Virus record (IMG/VR): IMGVR_UViG_3300025012_000076
Location: 1 to 64,000 of that record
Reading direction: 5' to 3' (one strand)
DNA from: a virus
DNA length: 64,000 nucleotides
Positions 55,116 through 62,353 of the stretch are shown piece by piece. Made by a program: the position numbers and the translations under genes. The notes below the pieces were generated by a model. That model was not told the origin of the DNA. It saw nothing but the letters and a program-made list of their open reading frames with translations, and made no database searches. The first letter of the stretch is position 1, and each line of letters opens with the position of its first letter.

Positions 55116-56742
55116 TCCCAATTTCTACCCGACCCCTCCCCTGCTCGCGTCCCGCATGATCTCGAAGCTCAAAGGCCGGCCCAAGCGGGTGCTGGAGCCG
55201 TCCGCTGGCAAGGGCGATATCGTCAAGGCCATCGTCTCTCGCTTCTCGCATACCTCGCAGCCAGAGGTTTCCTGCATCGAGATCGACCCGGTGTTGCAGG
55301 CAACCCTGCGCGGCGACGGGCACCGGCTGATCGATACCGACTTCCTCGCCTACTCTGGAGCCGACAAGTTCGATGCAATTATCGCGAACCCTCCGTTCGA
55401 CGCTGGCGACCTGCATCTTCTGAAAGCGATCGAGATCATGTATCGCGGCGAGATCGTCTTCCTGCTCAATGCCGAGACGCTGCGGAATCCGCATACCAAT
55501 ACCCGGAAGCTGCTGGCGCGGAAGCTGGAGGAGCTGGGCGCCTCCATCGAGTACCTGCCGAATCAGTTTGCCGGTGCCGAGCGGCGGACTGGCGTCGAGG
55601 TGGCGCTGATTCATATCCAGATCGACCAGTCCGTCTCCGATGATCTCTTTGCCGGAGTTGACGACTTCTCCGCCCGCTGTACCGAGAAGGTCGAGGAGAA
55701 GCACGAGCTGTCGACCGGGCGCACTCTGGAGGAGCTGGTCGCCGACTACAACGAGGTGGTCCGCGTCGGCACCGAGACCGTCGTCGCCTTCTATCGCAAC
55801 TTCAAGAAAGTCGGCGGCTTCCTGCGCATGACTGATGCCGTCGAGAAGCTACGGATTTCGTCGTCGTCGGATGTGACCGGCATGATGCAGGACGCGGTCA
55901 ATAAACTGCTGATCGATGTCCGTGCCTGCTTCTGGCGGAAGACGCTGGACTTGAAGGAGGTCCGCAATCGTCTGACGACCAAGAAGGCTGCCGAGTTTGA
56001 ACATGCTATGGCCGATCGCTGCTACATGGATTTCACTGAGTCGAACGTGCGCCAGTTCGTGCTGAACCTCATGGACTCCTACGAGCAGACGCTGACCGAC
56101 GCCATCGTCGATATCTTCGACCTCTTCACGGTGCGGCATTGCTGGGGCGAGAGCGGCGTCCTTGAGAAAAACGTGCATTATTTTAACGGCTGGAAGACGA
56201 ACAAGTCCTTCAAGGTGGGCCGGCGCGTCGTCGTGCCGATCCGGGGCGGCTGCTGCTCGACGGCGTTCTTTGACTATGGCCGCTGGCAGCTGGCGTATCA
56301 GGCCAAGGACCAGTTGCGCGATATTGATCTGGTGGCGTCTTACTTCTCCGGGCTCCGGGATTACACCTCCGAGGCACCAAACGTGGCATTCAGCGCCAAC
56401 AAGCATTACCTGTCCATGTCGGCTGCGCTCATGGCGGCGTTCAGCGCTGGTTCGAAGGCCGATCGGCACTCTGGCATCGAGGCGGGGCACTTCACCGTGA
56501 CCGTCCACAAGAAGGGGACCATCCATATCACCTTCAACGACGAGGACGTGCTGCGGCGCTTCAACTTCATTGCCTGTCGTGGCAAGGGCTGGCTGCCGTG
56601 CGACTACGGCAAGAAGCGCTATCAGGAGCTGTCGGCACCGGAGAGGGCGGTCGTGGACGCCTTTGAGGGCGAGCGGTCCTATACCGCTGCGCTGGGGCGC
56701 CCGGTCTTTGCTCCCTCGGCGCTGTTGCAGATCGCGGCGTAA
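55105..56742 (+). CDS. DUF4942-type DNA methyltransferase-like protein
   Basis: A 545-residue protein. The N-terminal SAM-dependent methyltransferase fold (about 1-175) shows FYPTPPLLASRMI, RVLEPSAGKGDIVKAIV (SAM motif I) and IANPPFDAGD (NPPF catalytic motif IV). The C-terminal half (about 300-480) contains LFTVRHCWGESGVLEKNVHYFNGWKTNKSFKVGRRVV and GKGWLPCDYGKKRYQELSAPERAVVDAFEG, typical of DUF4942. Such proteins occur in phages and plasmids beside antirestriction genes. It may methylate adenine. The C-terminal role is unknown. Confidence 0.8.
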   Translation: MLNNPNFYPTPPLLASRMISKLKGRPKRVLEPSAGKGDIVKAIVSRFSHTSQPEVSCIEIDPVLQATLRGDGHRLIDTDFLAYSGADKFDAIIANPPFDAGDLHLLKAIEIMYRGEIVFLLNAETLRNPHTNTRKLLARKLEELGASIEYLPNQFAGAERRTGVEVALIHIQIDQSVSDDLFAGVDDFSARCTEKVEEKHELSTGRTLEELVADYNEVVRVGTETVVAFYRNFKKVGGFLRMTDAVEKLRISSSSDVTGMMQDAVNKLLIDVRACFWRKTLDLKEVRNRLTTKKAAEFEHAMADRCYMDFTESNVRQFVLNLMDSYEQTLTDAIVDIFDLFTVRHCWGESGVLEKNVHYFNGWKTNKSFKVGRRVVVPIRGGCCSTAFFDYGRWQLAYQAKDQLRDIDLVASYFSGLRDYTSEAPNVAFSANKHYLSMSAALMAAFSAGSKADRHSGIEAGHFTVTVHKKGTIHITFNDEDVLRRFNFIACRGKGWLPCDYGKKRYQELSAPERAVVDAFEGERSYTAALGRPVFAPSALLQIAA

Positions 56743-56800
56743 TTCCGGTTGCTTCCGTCTCTCCCTTTTGATACTATCTCAAACCTTGGAGGTGTCCCCT

Positions 56801-57010
56801 ATGTCGAATCTCTCCGCTTCTCGCCACCGGCCCGCGACCGCTGATCTCGTTCAGCGCGACCGGGTGATTGTTTATTCCTCTTCCTCCTCCCCGGTGTTCC
56901 ATCTGGGGGGAGGTTTTTCTGCCGAACAGGCCGACGATATTAGCGACTACTGCGGGGCGCATCTGCTTTCGGCTGCCGAGTTCGTCGATATCGTGACTGG
57001 AGGTGTGTGA
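56801..57010 (+). CDS. Small hypothetical protein
   Basis: A 69-residue protein from ATG 56801 with TTGGAGG eight bases upstream. Basic and serine-rich start (SNLSASRHRPATADLVQRDR), then FHLGGGFSAEQADDISDYCGAHLL. Overlaps the next gene's start (TGATG). A frame running from 56570 would overlap the methyltransferase gene and is not used. Confidence 0.45.
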   Translation: MSNLSASRHRPATADLVQRDRVIVYSSSSSPVFHLGGGFSAEQADDISDYCGAHLLSAAEFVDIVTGGV

Positions 57011-57234
57011 TGGACTACGAAGGAAGGCTTTACGGTAAGCTGCGCGGTGTCTGCATTCCTCTTGTGCAGACCACGGAAGACATTGAAAAATTACAGAGGG
57101 ACCGGGACGAGTTGCTTGCGGCTCTGGAGCGTGTTGTCGAATACCATGTTCCTAAAATTAACCCTCTGTCCGATGCCGTGATCTTGTCTGCCCGTGCCGT
57201 CATCGACAAGATGGTAATTAAGGAGGTCGCATGA
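57010..57234 (+). CDS. Small coiled-coil protein
   Basis: A 74-residue protein with a heptad helix (TTEDIEKLQRDRDELLAALERVVEYH). ATG overlaps the preceding TGA; its own stop overlaps the next start by four bases. Probably a dimerising accessory protein. Unknown function. Confidence 0.5.
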   Translation: MDYEGRLYGKLRGVCIPLVQTTEDIEKLQRDRDELLAALERVVEYHVPKINPLSDAVILSARAVIDKMVIKEVA

Positions 57235-57530
57235 AACGTCAAGAATTTATCGATGCCGTGACCGATGCCGGCTGGGTGCCTCGCAATGACGCGCAATTCG
57301 CACGGATCGGGTTTCTCTGGAAGGAACTGTTTCCGAAGGATGCCGAGATTGAGCATCTTTCTGATGTGGAAGACCGTGCGATTGAACTGCAACGGCAACG
57401 CGACCATTTGATGTTGGCGCTGAAACCGTTCGCCGTTTTCGCGTGCGAGGTCGCTCCAGGTGAGGATGCTTGCAGCTGTCATAACTGTCGGGCAAAGTAT
57501 GTTATTGCCAAGATCAAGGAGGACGCATGA
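57231..57530 (+). CDS. Small hypothetical protein with Cys pairs
   Basis: A 99-residue protein. The N-terminal AVTDAGWVPRNDAQFARIG helix-turn resembles the 53926 gene; a leucine-rich coil (EDRAIELQRQRDHLMLALKPF) and a C-terminal CSCHNC pair follow. Overlaps both neighbours. Unknown. Confidence 0.45.
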   Translation: MKRQEFIDAVTDAGWVPRNDAQFARIGFLWKELFPKDAEIEHLSDVEDRAIELQRQRDHLMLALKPFAVFACEVAPGEDACSCHNCRAKYVIAKIKEDA

Positions 57531-57907
57531 AGATCACCTCCCGCGTCCTCACCGATGCCGTCCTGGCCGCCAACCAGTCTGTTCTTGCCGATTACCCTTC
57601 CGGGCTGCGCGTCGTCGGTCCTGACGGCAACGGCCTCTATTCGATGCAACTGATCCCGCGCAAGACCGGGGCGCATCCGCCGGTCATCCTTTGCTACAGC
57701 CCGCCGCGTGAGGCATACGTCGCGATGCAGGCGGTGCTGGCTGCGCTGCCGGTGGTCCGGGGGATCGCCGATAATCTCTTGTCCTGCGCTGCTGTTCGTC
57801 TTGCCGATGTCGCCCGGCGCCCGGAAGGGTGGACGAAGGCCGAGCATGACCGTTCTCTTGATGCCGCTGTTGGTTCGGTGCGGTTCCTGACGGGAGGTGT
57901 CCCATGA
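57527..57907 (+). CDS. Hypothetical protein
   Basis: A 126-residue protein (VLTDAVLAANQSVLADYPSGLRVVGPDGNGLYSMQLIPRKTG, YVAMQAVLAALPVVRGIADNL). It overlaps the DUF4406 gene by four bases and is in the same translational chain. It could bind a nucleotide-like ligand, given the neighbour, but no motif proves this. Confidence 0.45.
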   Translation: MKITSRVLTDAVLAANQSVLADYPSGLRVVGPDGNGLYSMQLIPRKTGAHPPVILCYSPPREAYVAMQAVLAALPVVRGIADNLLSCAAVRLADVARRPEGWTKAEHDRSLDAAVGSVRFLTGGVP

Positions 57908-58239
57908 TCGCCGGGCATCGAGCATATCTGTCAGGCCCCATGACGAATATTTCCGATTTCAACCGCCCACAGTTCTTCCTGGCTGAGTCGCTCCTCCTCG
58001 CCTCCGGTGCCGCCTCGGTCTTCAACCCGGCCCGGCATCCCGACGGCCTGACGTGGGAGGAGTATATGGCGCTGGATATCGCCGGTATGCACGATTGCAC
58101 TGCCTTCGTTCGCCTGCCGGGGTGGGAGGCGTCCCGTGGCGCCCGGATCGAGAACGCTCTGGCTGCCGATCGGGGCCTGCTGGTCCTCGACTTGCCTCCT
58201 TGTGTCCTGAGTGTTCCCTTTATCAAAACCACCAGTTAG
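57904..58239 (+). CDS. DUF4406 protein (nucleoside deoxyribosyltransferase-like)
   Basis: A 111-residue protein with the DUF4406 pattern: AYLSGPMTN at the start, FNRPQFFLAESLLLASGAASVFNPARHPDGLTWEEYMALDIAGMHDC, then AFVRLPGWEASRGARIENALA with the conserved LPGW..S.GA..E. The fold is that of 2-deoxyribosyltransferases, suggesting nucleotide modification or salvage. Its last codons lie in a motif copy and leader copy 5, so the intergenic elements overlap coding sequence. Confidence 0.8.
   Translation: MIAGHRAYLSGPMTNISDFNRPQFFLAESLLLASGAASVFNPARHPDGLTWEEYMALDIAGMHDCTAFVRLPGWEASRGARIENALAADRGLLVLDLPPCVLSVPFIKTTS
58211..58227 (-). promoter_or_regulatory. TTTGATAAAGGGAACAC motif inside end of DUF4406 gene
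   Basis: A minus-strand copy abutting leader copy 5. No minus-strand gene follows to the left, so it is a weak or vestigial member of the set, but the pairing with a leader repeat is preserved. Confidence 0.35.
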
Positions 58240-58310
58240 TGCGGGTTTCTTTTCTCTATTGAAGAGGCTGATCTCTCCCACTAACTGATGCGCCAGCAGG
58301 CGCTTGGAGG
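58225..58310 (+). promoter_or_regulatory. Plus-strand leader repeat, copy 5
   Basis: AAAACCACCAGTTAGTGCGGGTTTCTTTTCTCTATTGAAGAGG, then GATGCGCCAGCAGGCGC hairpin and GGAGG, six bases before ATG 58316. Starts a new unit inside the operon. Confidence 0.6.
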
Positions 58311-58315
58311 TTCCC

Positions 58316-58747
58316 ATGTTTAATGCCAAAGCGTTCTATCTTCGCCAACTCCGTTCAACCGTCGACGCGCTGGCTCTGGCCAAGGAGGAGGCTGCCGTCG
58401 AGATCGCCAAAGACCCGATCCACTTCATGAGCTGGGGCGGCAACGTCTCGTTCGTCGATGCCGGTGGCCACAAGTGTAGCTGCAACGTCGTCGTGCAGGC
58501 GTTCAAGGCCCGCATCGCTATCTCCCTTCTGGACGCCGAGGCTAATGGCAATCTCATTGAGTCCGCCAAGCTCCTGCGCGAGCGGATGATCGACACGCAG
58601 CTGCGCTTCTCCGGCGGCACGTCAACCAGCGCCTTCTCGAATGCCGTGGATATGCTGGAGGCGGATGCTCGCCGCGACCTGCTTTGCAACTTTGGACCGC
58701 TGACTGCCGAGGCGATTCGTTCGCTTGAAGAGGAGGTCGCCCCATGA
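58316..58747 (+). CDS. Hypothetical protein
   Basis: A 143-residue helical protein (FNAKAFYLRQLRSTVDALALAKEEAAVEIAKDP, CSCNVVVQAFKARIAISLLDAEANGNLIESAK, FSNAVDMLEADARRDLLCNFGPLTAEAIRSLEEE). No enzymatic motif; resembles small DNA-binding or SSB-accessory proteins only in size. GGAGG at the right distance supports the start. Confidence 0.5.
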   Translation: MFNAKAFYLRQLRSTVDALALAKEEAAVEIAKDPIHFMSWGGNVSFVDAGGHKCSCNVVVQAFKARIAISLLDAEANGNLIESAKLLRERMIDTQLRFSGGTSTSAFSNAVDMLEADARRDLLCNFGPLTAEAIRSLEEEVAP

Positions 58748-59058
58748 AAGGTCTTATCTGCTCCATCATGAAAGCCAAGGACTTCCCCGACTGCTCCTGC
58801 GACGGCGTGTCGTCCCGGTTCGCGCAGGTCACTCTCTGCGGTCCCGATATCGAAGGCGTCTTTGAGCCGTCCCCGGACGCGCCGGAGGTCAACCTCGTGA
58901 AACGCAATCTGTTCCGGGATGAAATCTATGTCCATGCCCGGCCCGCCGAAATTCCCGCCGGCACTCACTCTGCGATGGGTGGCTGCTTCATCTGGTCGTG
59001 CGATGCCCGCTTTCCGTCGTCGCAGCCGATCCCGCTTCACGACCGAGTCGAAAATTAA
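58744..59058 (+). CDS. Hypothetical Cys-containing protein
   Basis: A 104-residue protein (GLICSIMKAKDFPDCSCDGVSSRFAQVTLCGPDIEGVFEPSPD, EIYVHARPAEIPAGTHSAMGGCFIWSCDARF). Overlaps the previous stop (ATGA). Six cysteines are spread through it, which may bind a metal. The pattern DGVSSRFAQVTL suggests a small beta-barrel. Unknown function. Confidence 0.45.
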   Translation: MKGLICSIMKAKDFPDCSCDGVSSRFAQVTLCGPDIEGVFEPSPDAPEVNLVKRNLFRDEIYVHARPAEIPAGTHSAMGGCFIWSCDARFPSSQPIPLHDRVEN

Positions 59059-59072
59059 TTCTGGAGGAAGTT

Positions 59073-59717
59073 ATGGAGTTCATGTCGTTTACAGAGCAAA
59101 GGCTTTCGAGGTCTGGAAAGAGACGGCTTCGTTATGGGCTTTTTAGGTGTCCACGGTGCGGCGAGGTTAGCGAGAAGATGGTCAGTGATGGGAAGAAACA
59201 AAAGACTTGCGGTTGCTTGAAGCAGTTCATGGTGTCTCATGGGCATGCGCTTGTGCCTGGGACAAAAAAACAGACCCCTCTTTTCCAAGTCTGGAGCGCG
59301 ATGAAGTCTCGCTGTTATTCTCCTGCAAATGTTTATTTTCGCAGGTACGGTGGACGTGGAATTTATATCTGCTCTGAATGGCTCAATAGCCCGGCATCCT
59401 TCTTCCTCTGGTGTGAATCTAATGGATGGGAAAAGGGATTACATATAGACCGAATCGATAATGACGGTCCCTATGGTCCCGAAAATTGTCAGTTCATTTC
59501 ATGCCGAGACAATAACCGCAAAAGATCGTCCGTGAAGCTTACAGTGGTAGACGCCATTAAAATTCGCAAGCTTCGCAGCGAGGGCATTTCATGTAAAAGG
59601 CTGAGTAATGATTATAACGTTTGCTCCTCTACCATAAACGCAGTGGTGAGTAATAGAACATGGAAAATTAACGACACTGATCTGGAGGTACCCACATGCA
59701 ATCCCACTACGCGATAA
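59073..59717 (+). CDS. HNH-type homing endonuclease
   Basis: A 214-residue protein from ATG 59073 (GGAGGAAG upstream). Residues 30-55 have a zinc knuckle (CPRCGE...CGC). The HNH core is GLHIDRIDNDGPYGPENCQFISCRDNNRKR near 130-160, with conserved His, Asn and Asn/His positions. A C-terminal DNA-binding part (LTVVDAIKIRKLRSEGISCKRLSNDYNVCSSTINAV) resembles intron-encoded nuclease repeats. A+T-rich composition differs from neighbours and its end overlaps the next gene by 22 bases, so it is probably a mobile freestanding endonuclease. Confidence 0.8.
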   Translation: MEFMSFTEQRLSRSGKRRLRYGLFRCPRCGEVSEKMVSDGKKQKTCGCLKQFMVSHGHALVPGTKKQTPLFQVWSAMKSRCYSPANVYFRRYGGRGIYICSEWLNSPASFFLWCESNGWEKGLHIDRIDNDGPYGPENCQFISCRDNNRKRSSVKLTVVDAIKIRKLRSEGISCKRLSNDYNVCSSTINAVVSNRTWKINDTDLEVPTCNPTTR

Positions 59718-60043
59718 ACGTCTCCCGCAACGGTAAGTTCTTCTTCCGGACCGGCACCGAAATCGTCTCGCCCGATGTCGCCGAGGAGGTTGTCACCGAG
59801 TTGCGGCGGTGCCTCCTCCCTGTCGACGGCTTTGTCGTCACCTGCCACCACTGGACGTGCTCCGGGCATGTGTATATGCCGGCTACCGCAGAGCCGGAGC
59901 ATTCGGTCACTGGTCCCCTGATCGCCCGGTGCCCGTCCTGCGCTTCCCGCTGCATCATGTCGCCGAACGATCCTCTCTTTGTCTGCGCTGAGTGCGGCGT
60001 GGAGTTCTCTGTCGCTGTTCTCAGCATCAAGGAGGGTTTATGA
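59696..60043 (+). CDS. Zinc-ribbon hypothetical protein
   Basis: A 115-residue protein. C-terminal zinc ribbon CPSCASRC...CAEC (residues about 82-103). N-terminal beta sequence (HYAINVSRNGKFFFRTGTEIVSPDVAEEVVTELRRCLL) with a central CHHWTCSGHVY. Its first codons overlap the homing endonuclease. Unknown; zinc ribbon suggests nucleic acid binding. Confidence 0.5.
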   Translation: MQSHYAINVSRNGKFFFRTGTEIVSPDVAEEVVTELRRCLLPVDGFVVTCHHWTCSGHVYMPATAEPEHSVTGPLIARCPSCASRCIMSPNDPLFVCAECGVEFSVAVLSIKEGL

Positions 60044-60345
60044 GTAAGCCATCTGGCGAGTTCGCTGTCTCTCCCCTGTCTCGCGAGGCATTTGTTGAGA
60101 CCTATGGCGACAATACCGTCTTCACCGAGGACTGGACTGGTCCCCGCTTCCGCTACGGCTACCGCAATCGTCCGTTCGCCCTGTGCCACCAACCGCGCGG
60201 CTGGATAATCGGTGGAATCGATAGCGACTTCCGCGACCCCGTGGCCGGCGTTCGGCATGGATGTGTCGACTACCCTTTTGAGCTGACCGCTGACGAGGTC
60301 TATTCGTTCGAGCTGGTCTTTCTTGGCGAGGTGTCCATCCCGTAG
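60040..60345 (+). CDS. Hypothetical protein
   Basis: A 101-residue protein whose ATG (60040) overlaps the preceding stop and has GGAGGG seven bases upstream. Sequence is beta-rich and aromatic (FVETYGDNTVFTEDWTGPRFRYGYRNRPF, PFELTADEVYSFELVFLGEV). No recognised family. The codons at the start of a longer frame (59992) read the preceding gene. Confidence 0.45.
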   Translation: MSKPSGEFAVSPLSREAFVETYGDNTVFTEDWTGPRFRYGYRNRPFALCHQPRGWIIGGIDSDFRDPVAGVRHGCVDYPFELTADEVYSFELVFLGEVSIP

Positions 60346-60472
60346 TTTTTTCCTGTGTTTGCTCTCCTTTTGTCACCACCTTTTGTGATATCATCGCGCC
60401 CGGCCACTTGTGCCGGGCCTTCCCTCTCAGTGCCCCTGCGGCCTCTTCCTTTCCCCTGCCAAGGAGTTTCCC
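60346..60472 (+). promoter_or_regulatory. Intergenic gap with GC hairpin
   Basis: About 127 bases without a gene. It contains TTTTTTCC, TTGTCACC and a GATATCAT element, and CCCGGC-CACTTGT-GCCGGG (60399-60418) with no following U-tract. A promoter for the next gene or a stabilising stem is possible; no consensus is convincing. Confidence 0.25.
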
Positions 60473-61255
60473 ATGTCTGCCTGCCCGTCCTGCCAAGCTA
60501 CCGTCAAGAAAGGTTCCAGTTTTTGCCGCTACTGTGGCCACCAGCTCCCGGTGGTCGTCGGCGTGTCCTATCCCTACGGCATCCGGTTCCCGTCAGCTTT
60601 CGGCGATGCTGCTGTCGTTGCTCTGGCTCGCACCGCTCCAAGGTATTCTCTCGACGTTTCCCTTGCTGGAGTATTCCATGTTGCCCTCTACGACCGCCTG
60701 ACGCTTCCGCAGCTGGCCGATCTCCACCGGGCGGCGTTCCTTGCCTTGCCTCGCGGCTCCATCATGCATACCGTCGACGGCAGGACGTTTTTCGGCGGTT
60801 CCTCGTTCTGGGCCTGCATGTCCCGGCGGCTGAATGAGGAGGGAGTCTTCGGCGGCGAGGTCGAGCACTGGTCCGCTCGCTGCCATTCCTTTTTCGGCTG
60901 CATCTCGTCACAGAAGCGGCAGCATGCGATGTATCACCGCGAGGGCTGGGAGGTCTTCTATCCGGGCCGGCATGGGCGCTTCGCCGACTCCGTGAGCGGT
61001 GGCGAGGCGAACCCTTGCCCGGAGGTAGATGCGGGTCGCCACCAGTTCTTCTACCCGGACCGGGCGAAGATTCAGGCCGAGGTGCTGCAGCTGGCGAAGC
61101 GCTCTGGCTGCAACCGGTGCCCGATGTTCTCCCCGGCGTATCTGGCGCAGCAGATGAAGAAGATCCCGCTCGTGCTGGAGTTCGGCGTGACTCCGGATTG
61201 CGGCTGGTTCCGCTGTCAGCTGCATGGCGATGCGGCGTGGTTGCGGGTTTATTGA
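60473..61255 (+). CDS. Zinc-ribbon protein with unknown large domain
   Basis: A 260-residue protein from ATG 60473 (AAGGAG upstream). An N-terminal double zinc ribbon (ACPSCQATVKKGSSFCRYCGH, residues 3-23) of the type used by DUF-family regulatory proteins is followed by YGIRFPSAFGDAAVVALA and a beta/alpha region (PRGSIMHTVDGRTFFGGSSFWACMSRRLNEEG). CNRCPMF near the end adds another Cys pair. No enzyme motif. The longer frame from 60410 has no ribosome site. Confidence 0.5.
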   Translation: MSACPSCQATVKKGSSFCRYCGHQLPVVVGVSYPYGIRFPSAFGDAAVVALARTAPRYSLDVSLAGVFHVALYDRLTLPQLADLHRAAFLALPRGSIMHTVDGRTFFGGSSFWACMSRRLNEEGVFGGEVEHWSARCHSFFGCISSQKRQHAMYHREGWEVFYPGRHGRFADSVSGGEANPCPEVDAGRHQFFYPDRAKIQAEVLQLAKRSGCNRCPMFSPAYLAQQMKKIPLVLEFGVTPDCGWFRCQLHGDAAWLRVY

Positions 61256-61271
61256 CTAAGGAGATTGTGCG

Positions 61272-61529
61272 ATGAAACTTGGTATTGGTTCTCTTGAGAC
61301 TTGTAACGAGACGGGGATTGTGACCTTCGATTGTGGCTGCCGGTTCAATCCTGAAACGCATGAGGTTTGGCCGTCGTCATCGTGTCGACCCTCTCCACGG
61401 CAAGAGTCCGTGGAGAGGCACGAGGATGGGTCTTCTAAGTATGTTCGCGAGGCTCGCTCTGCTCGGCACTCGATGGATGTGAGCTATTATTTTTGGCGTG
61501 CTCAAGAGATCATTGATGCTTCAGGTTAA
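61272..61529 (+). CDS. Small hypothetical protein
   Basis: An 85-residue protein starting 13 bases after the preceding stop with AAGGAG upstream. CNETGIVTFDCGCRFNPETHEVW contains three cysteines that could form a small zinc site. The C-terminal half (RHSMDVSYYFWRAQEIIDASG) is helical. The stop overlaps the leader copy 6. Confidence 0.45.
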   Translation: MKLGIGSLETCNETGIVTFDCGCRFNPETHEVWPSSSCRPSPRQESVERHEDGSSKYVREARSARHSMDVSYYFWRAQEIIDASG

Positions 61530-61610
61530 AACCACCAGTTAACGCGGGTTTCTTTTCTCTATTGAAGGGATGATCCTTCCGAATTCAGATGCCCCAGCGG
61601 GGGCCGGAGG
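61527..61610 (+). promoter_or_regulatory. Plus-strand leader repeat, copy 6
   Basis: AAAACCACCAGTTAACGCGGGTTTCTTTTCTCTATTGAAGGGATGATCCTTCC, then GCCCCAGCGGGGGC and GGAGG, five bases before ATG 61616. It is closest to copy 2. This is the last copy before the right edge. Confidence 0.6.
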
Positions 61611-61615
61611 TTGCT

Positions 61616-61846
61616 ATGTTGACGACGGAGAAGATTTGCACCGGCCAGTTTCGTGTTTGCTGGAACGGCGCGGCTACCGAATGGACGATCATTAACGGCT
61701 GTGCCGGTGTCAGTGGGCGCGATTCTGCCAACCACTACGGCGTGCTGAAGGATGGGAGTACTTCTCCTCGCTGGATCGGTTCTCTGATTGCCTGCAAGAA
61801 ATCGCTGGCGTTAACGTTTCGAAACGCGGACAAGGTGAAGCCTTGA
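61616..61846 (+). CDS. Small hypothetical protein
   Basis: A 76-residue protein (TTEKICTGQFRVCWNGAATEWTIINGCAGVSGRDSANHYGVLKDG, SLIACKKSLALTFRNADKVK). Its stop overlaps the next start. It has a compact beta-domain appearance with four cysteines. Unknown. Confidence 0.45.
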   Translation: MLTTEKICTGQFRVCWNGAATEWTIINGCAGVSGRDSANHYGVLKDGSTSPRWIGSLIACKKSLALTFRNADKVKP

Positions 61847-62172
61847 AAGGTAACACCTACGCTGTCGTCATCCGAATTGAGACAATCAGGAAGCGCCTCA
61901 CCGACGGTGGGGCGCTAAACTGCGGCGATATTGCCGCTCTCTTCGACGTCTCGCTGAAGACAGCCCAGCGCGACATTGAGTTCCTTCGCTCGTTTTACGG
62001 CCTCACCATTGACTATGACGCGAGTCGTCGCGCACTGTACTTGGCTGCTCCTGCCCCACCTTATCCGCCTCCGCTGGACAGCGATGTATCTTCTTCTGTC
62101 CGTGGTCGGTATCCGAAAAAGCCGGAGCGCAATGCTCCGGCCTTTTTTGCGTTTTTTACTTATTTTTCGTAA
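61843..62172 (+). CDS. HTH-11/DeoR-like winged-helix regulator
   Basis: A 109-residue protein starting with TTG 61843, overlapping the preceding TGA. An HTH of the DeoR/HTH-11 type is clear: ETIRKRLTDGGALNCGDIAALFDVSLKTAQRDIEFLRSFYGLTIDYDASRRALYL (about residues 12-70). The C-terminal Pro-rich tail (APAPPYPPPLDSD) and last residues are encoded within the terminator. It likely regulates phage genes; its target is unknown. Confidence 0.7.
   Translation: MKGNTYAVVIRIETIRKRLTDGGALNCGDIAALFDVSLKTAQRDIEFLRSFYGLTIDYDASRRALYLAAPAPPYPPPLDSDVSSSVRGRYPKKPERNAPAFFAFFTYFS
62115..62148. terminator. Bidirectional terminator at converging genes
   Basis: AAAAAGCCGGAGC GCAAT GCTCCGGCCTTTTTT between the regulator gene and the minor head gene; its arms are inside the 3' end of the former. 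Confidence 0.85.
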
Positions 62173-62353
62173 GGTGTTCCTTGTACTCCGTCCTTACTGC
62201 CAAAATGCCCTTTGGATTTTCTCCCTTTCTTTGTGCCTTCAACCATAGGCCGATAAGTGTGTCGATATTGTAAATCACGCCGACCGCTTTTTTCCCCGCC
62301 AGCATTTTCGCCACTACTCGGTGATGCCCATCGATAACCATCGGCCTCTGAAT
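62156..62353 (-). pseudogene. ParB-like nuclease domain segment, out of frame with minor head gene
   Basis: This frame encodes RPMVIDGHHRVVAKMLAGKKAVGVIY, a ParB/Srx-type core (VIDGHHR with the conserved GxHR), followed by a helical end. The preceding part of that domain (KGTAIPPVLVEGLKDDK) is in the minor head gene frame, one base away (+1 after AAA at 62355-62357). With a +1 shift the two join into one continuous ParB-like domain. Without it the head gene ends in unrelated sequence (GYRWASPSSGENAGG...). So a single-base lesion or error is likely; an independent start at 62362 has no proper ribosome site. Confidence 0.6.

Noticed and set aside
16664-58227. Reading the TATAGGGA-containing motif as a T7-type promoter
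   Set aside because: Only the last seven or eight bases resemble such promoters, and no single-subunit RNA polymerase gene is in the window. The motif is kept as a promoter/operator candidate without naming the polymerase.
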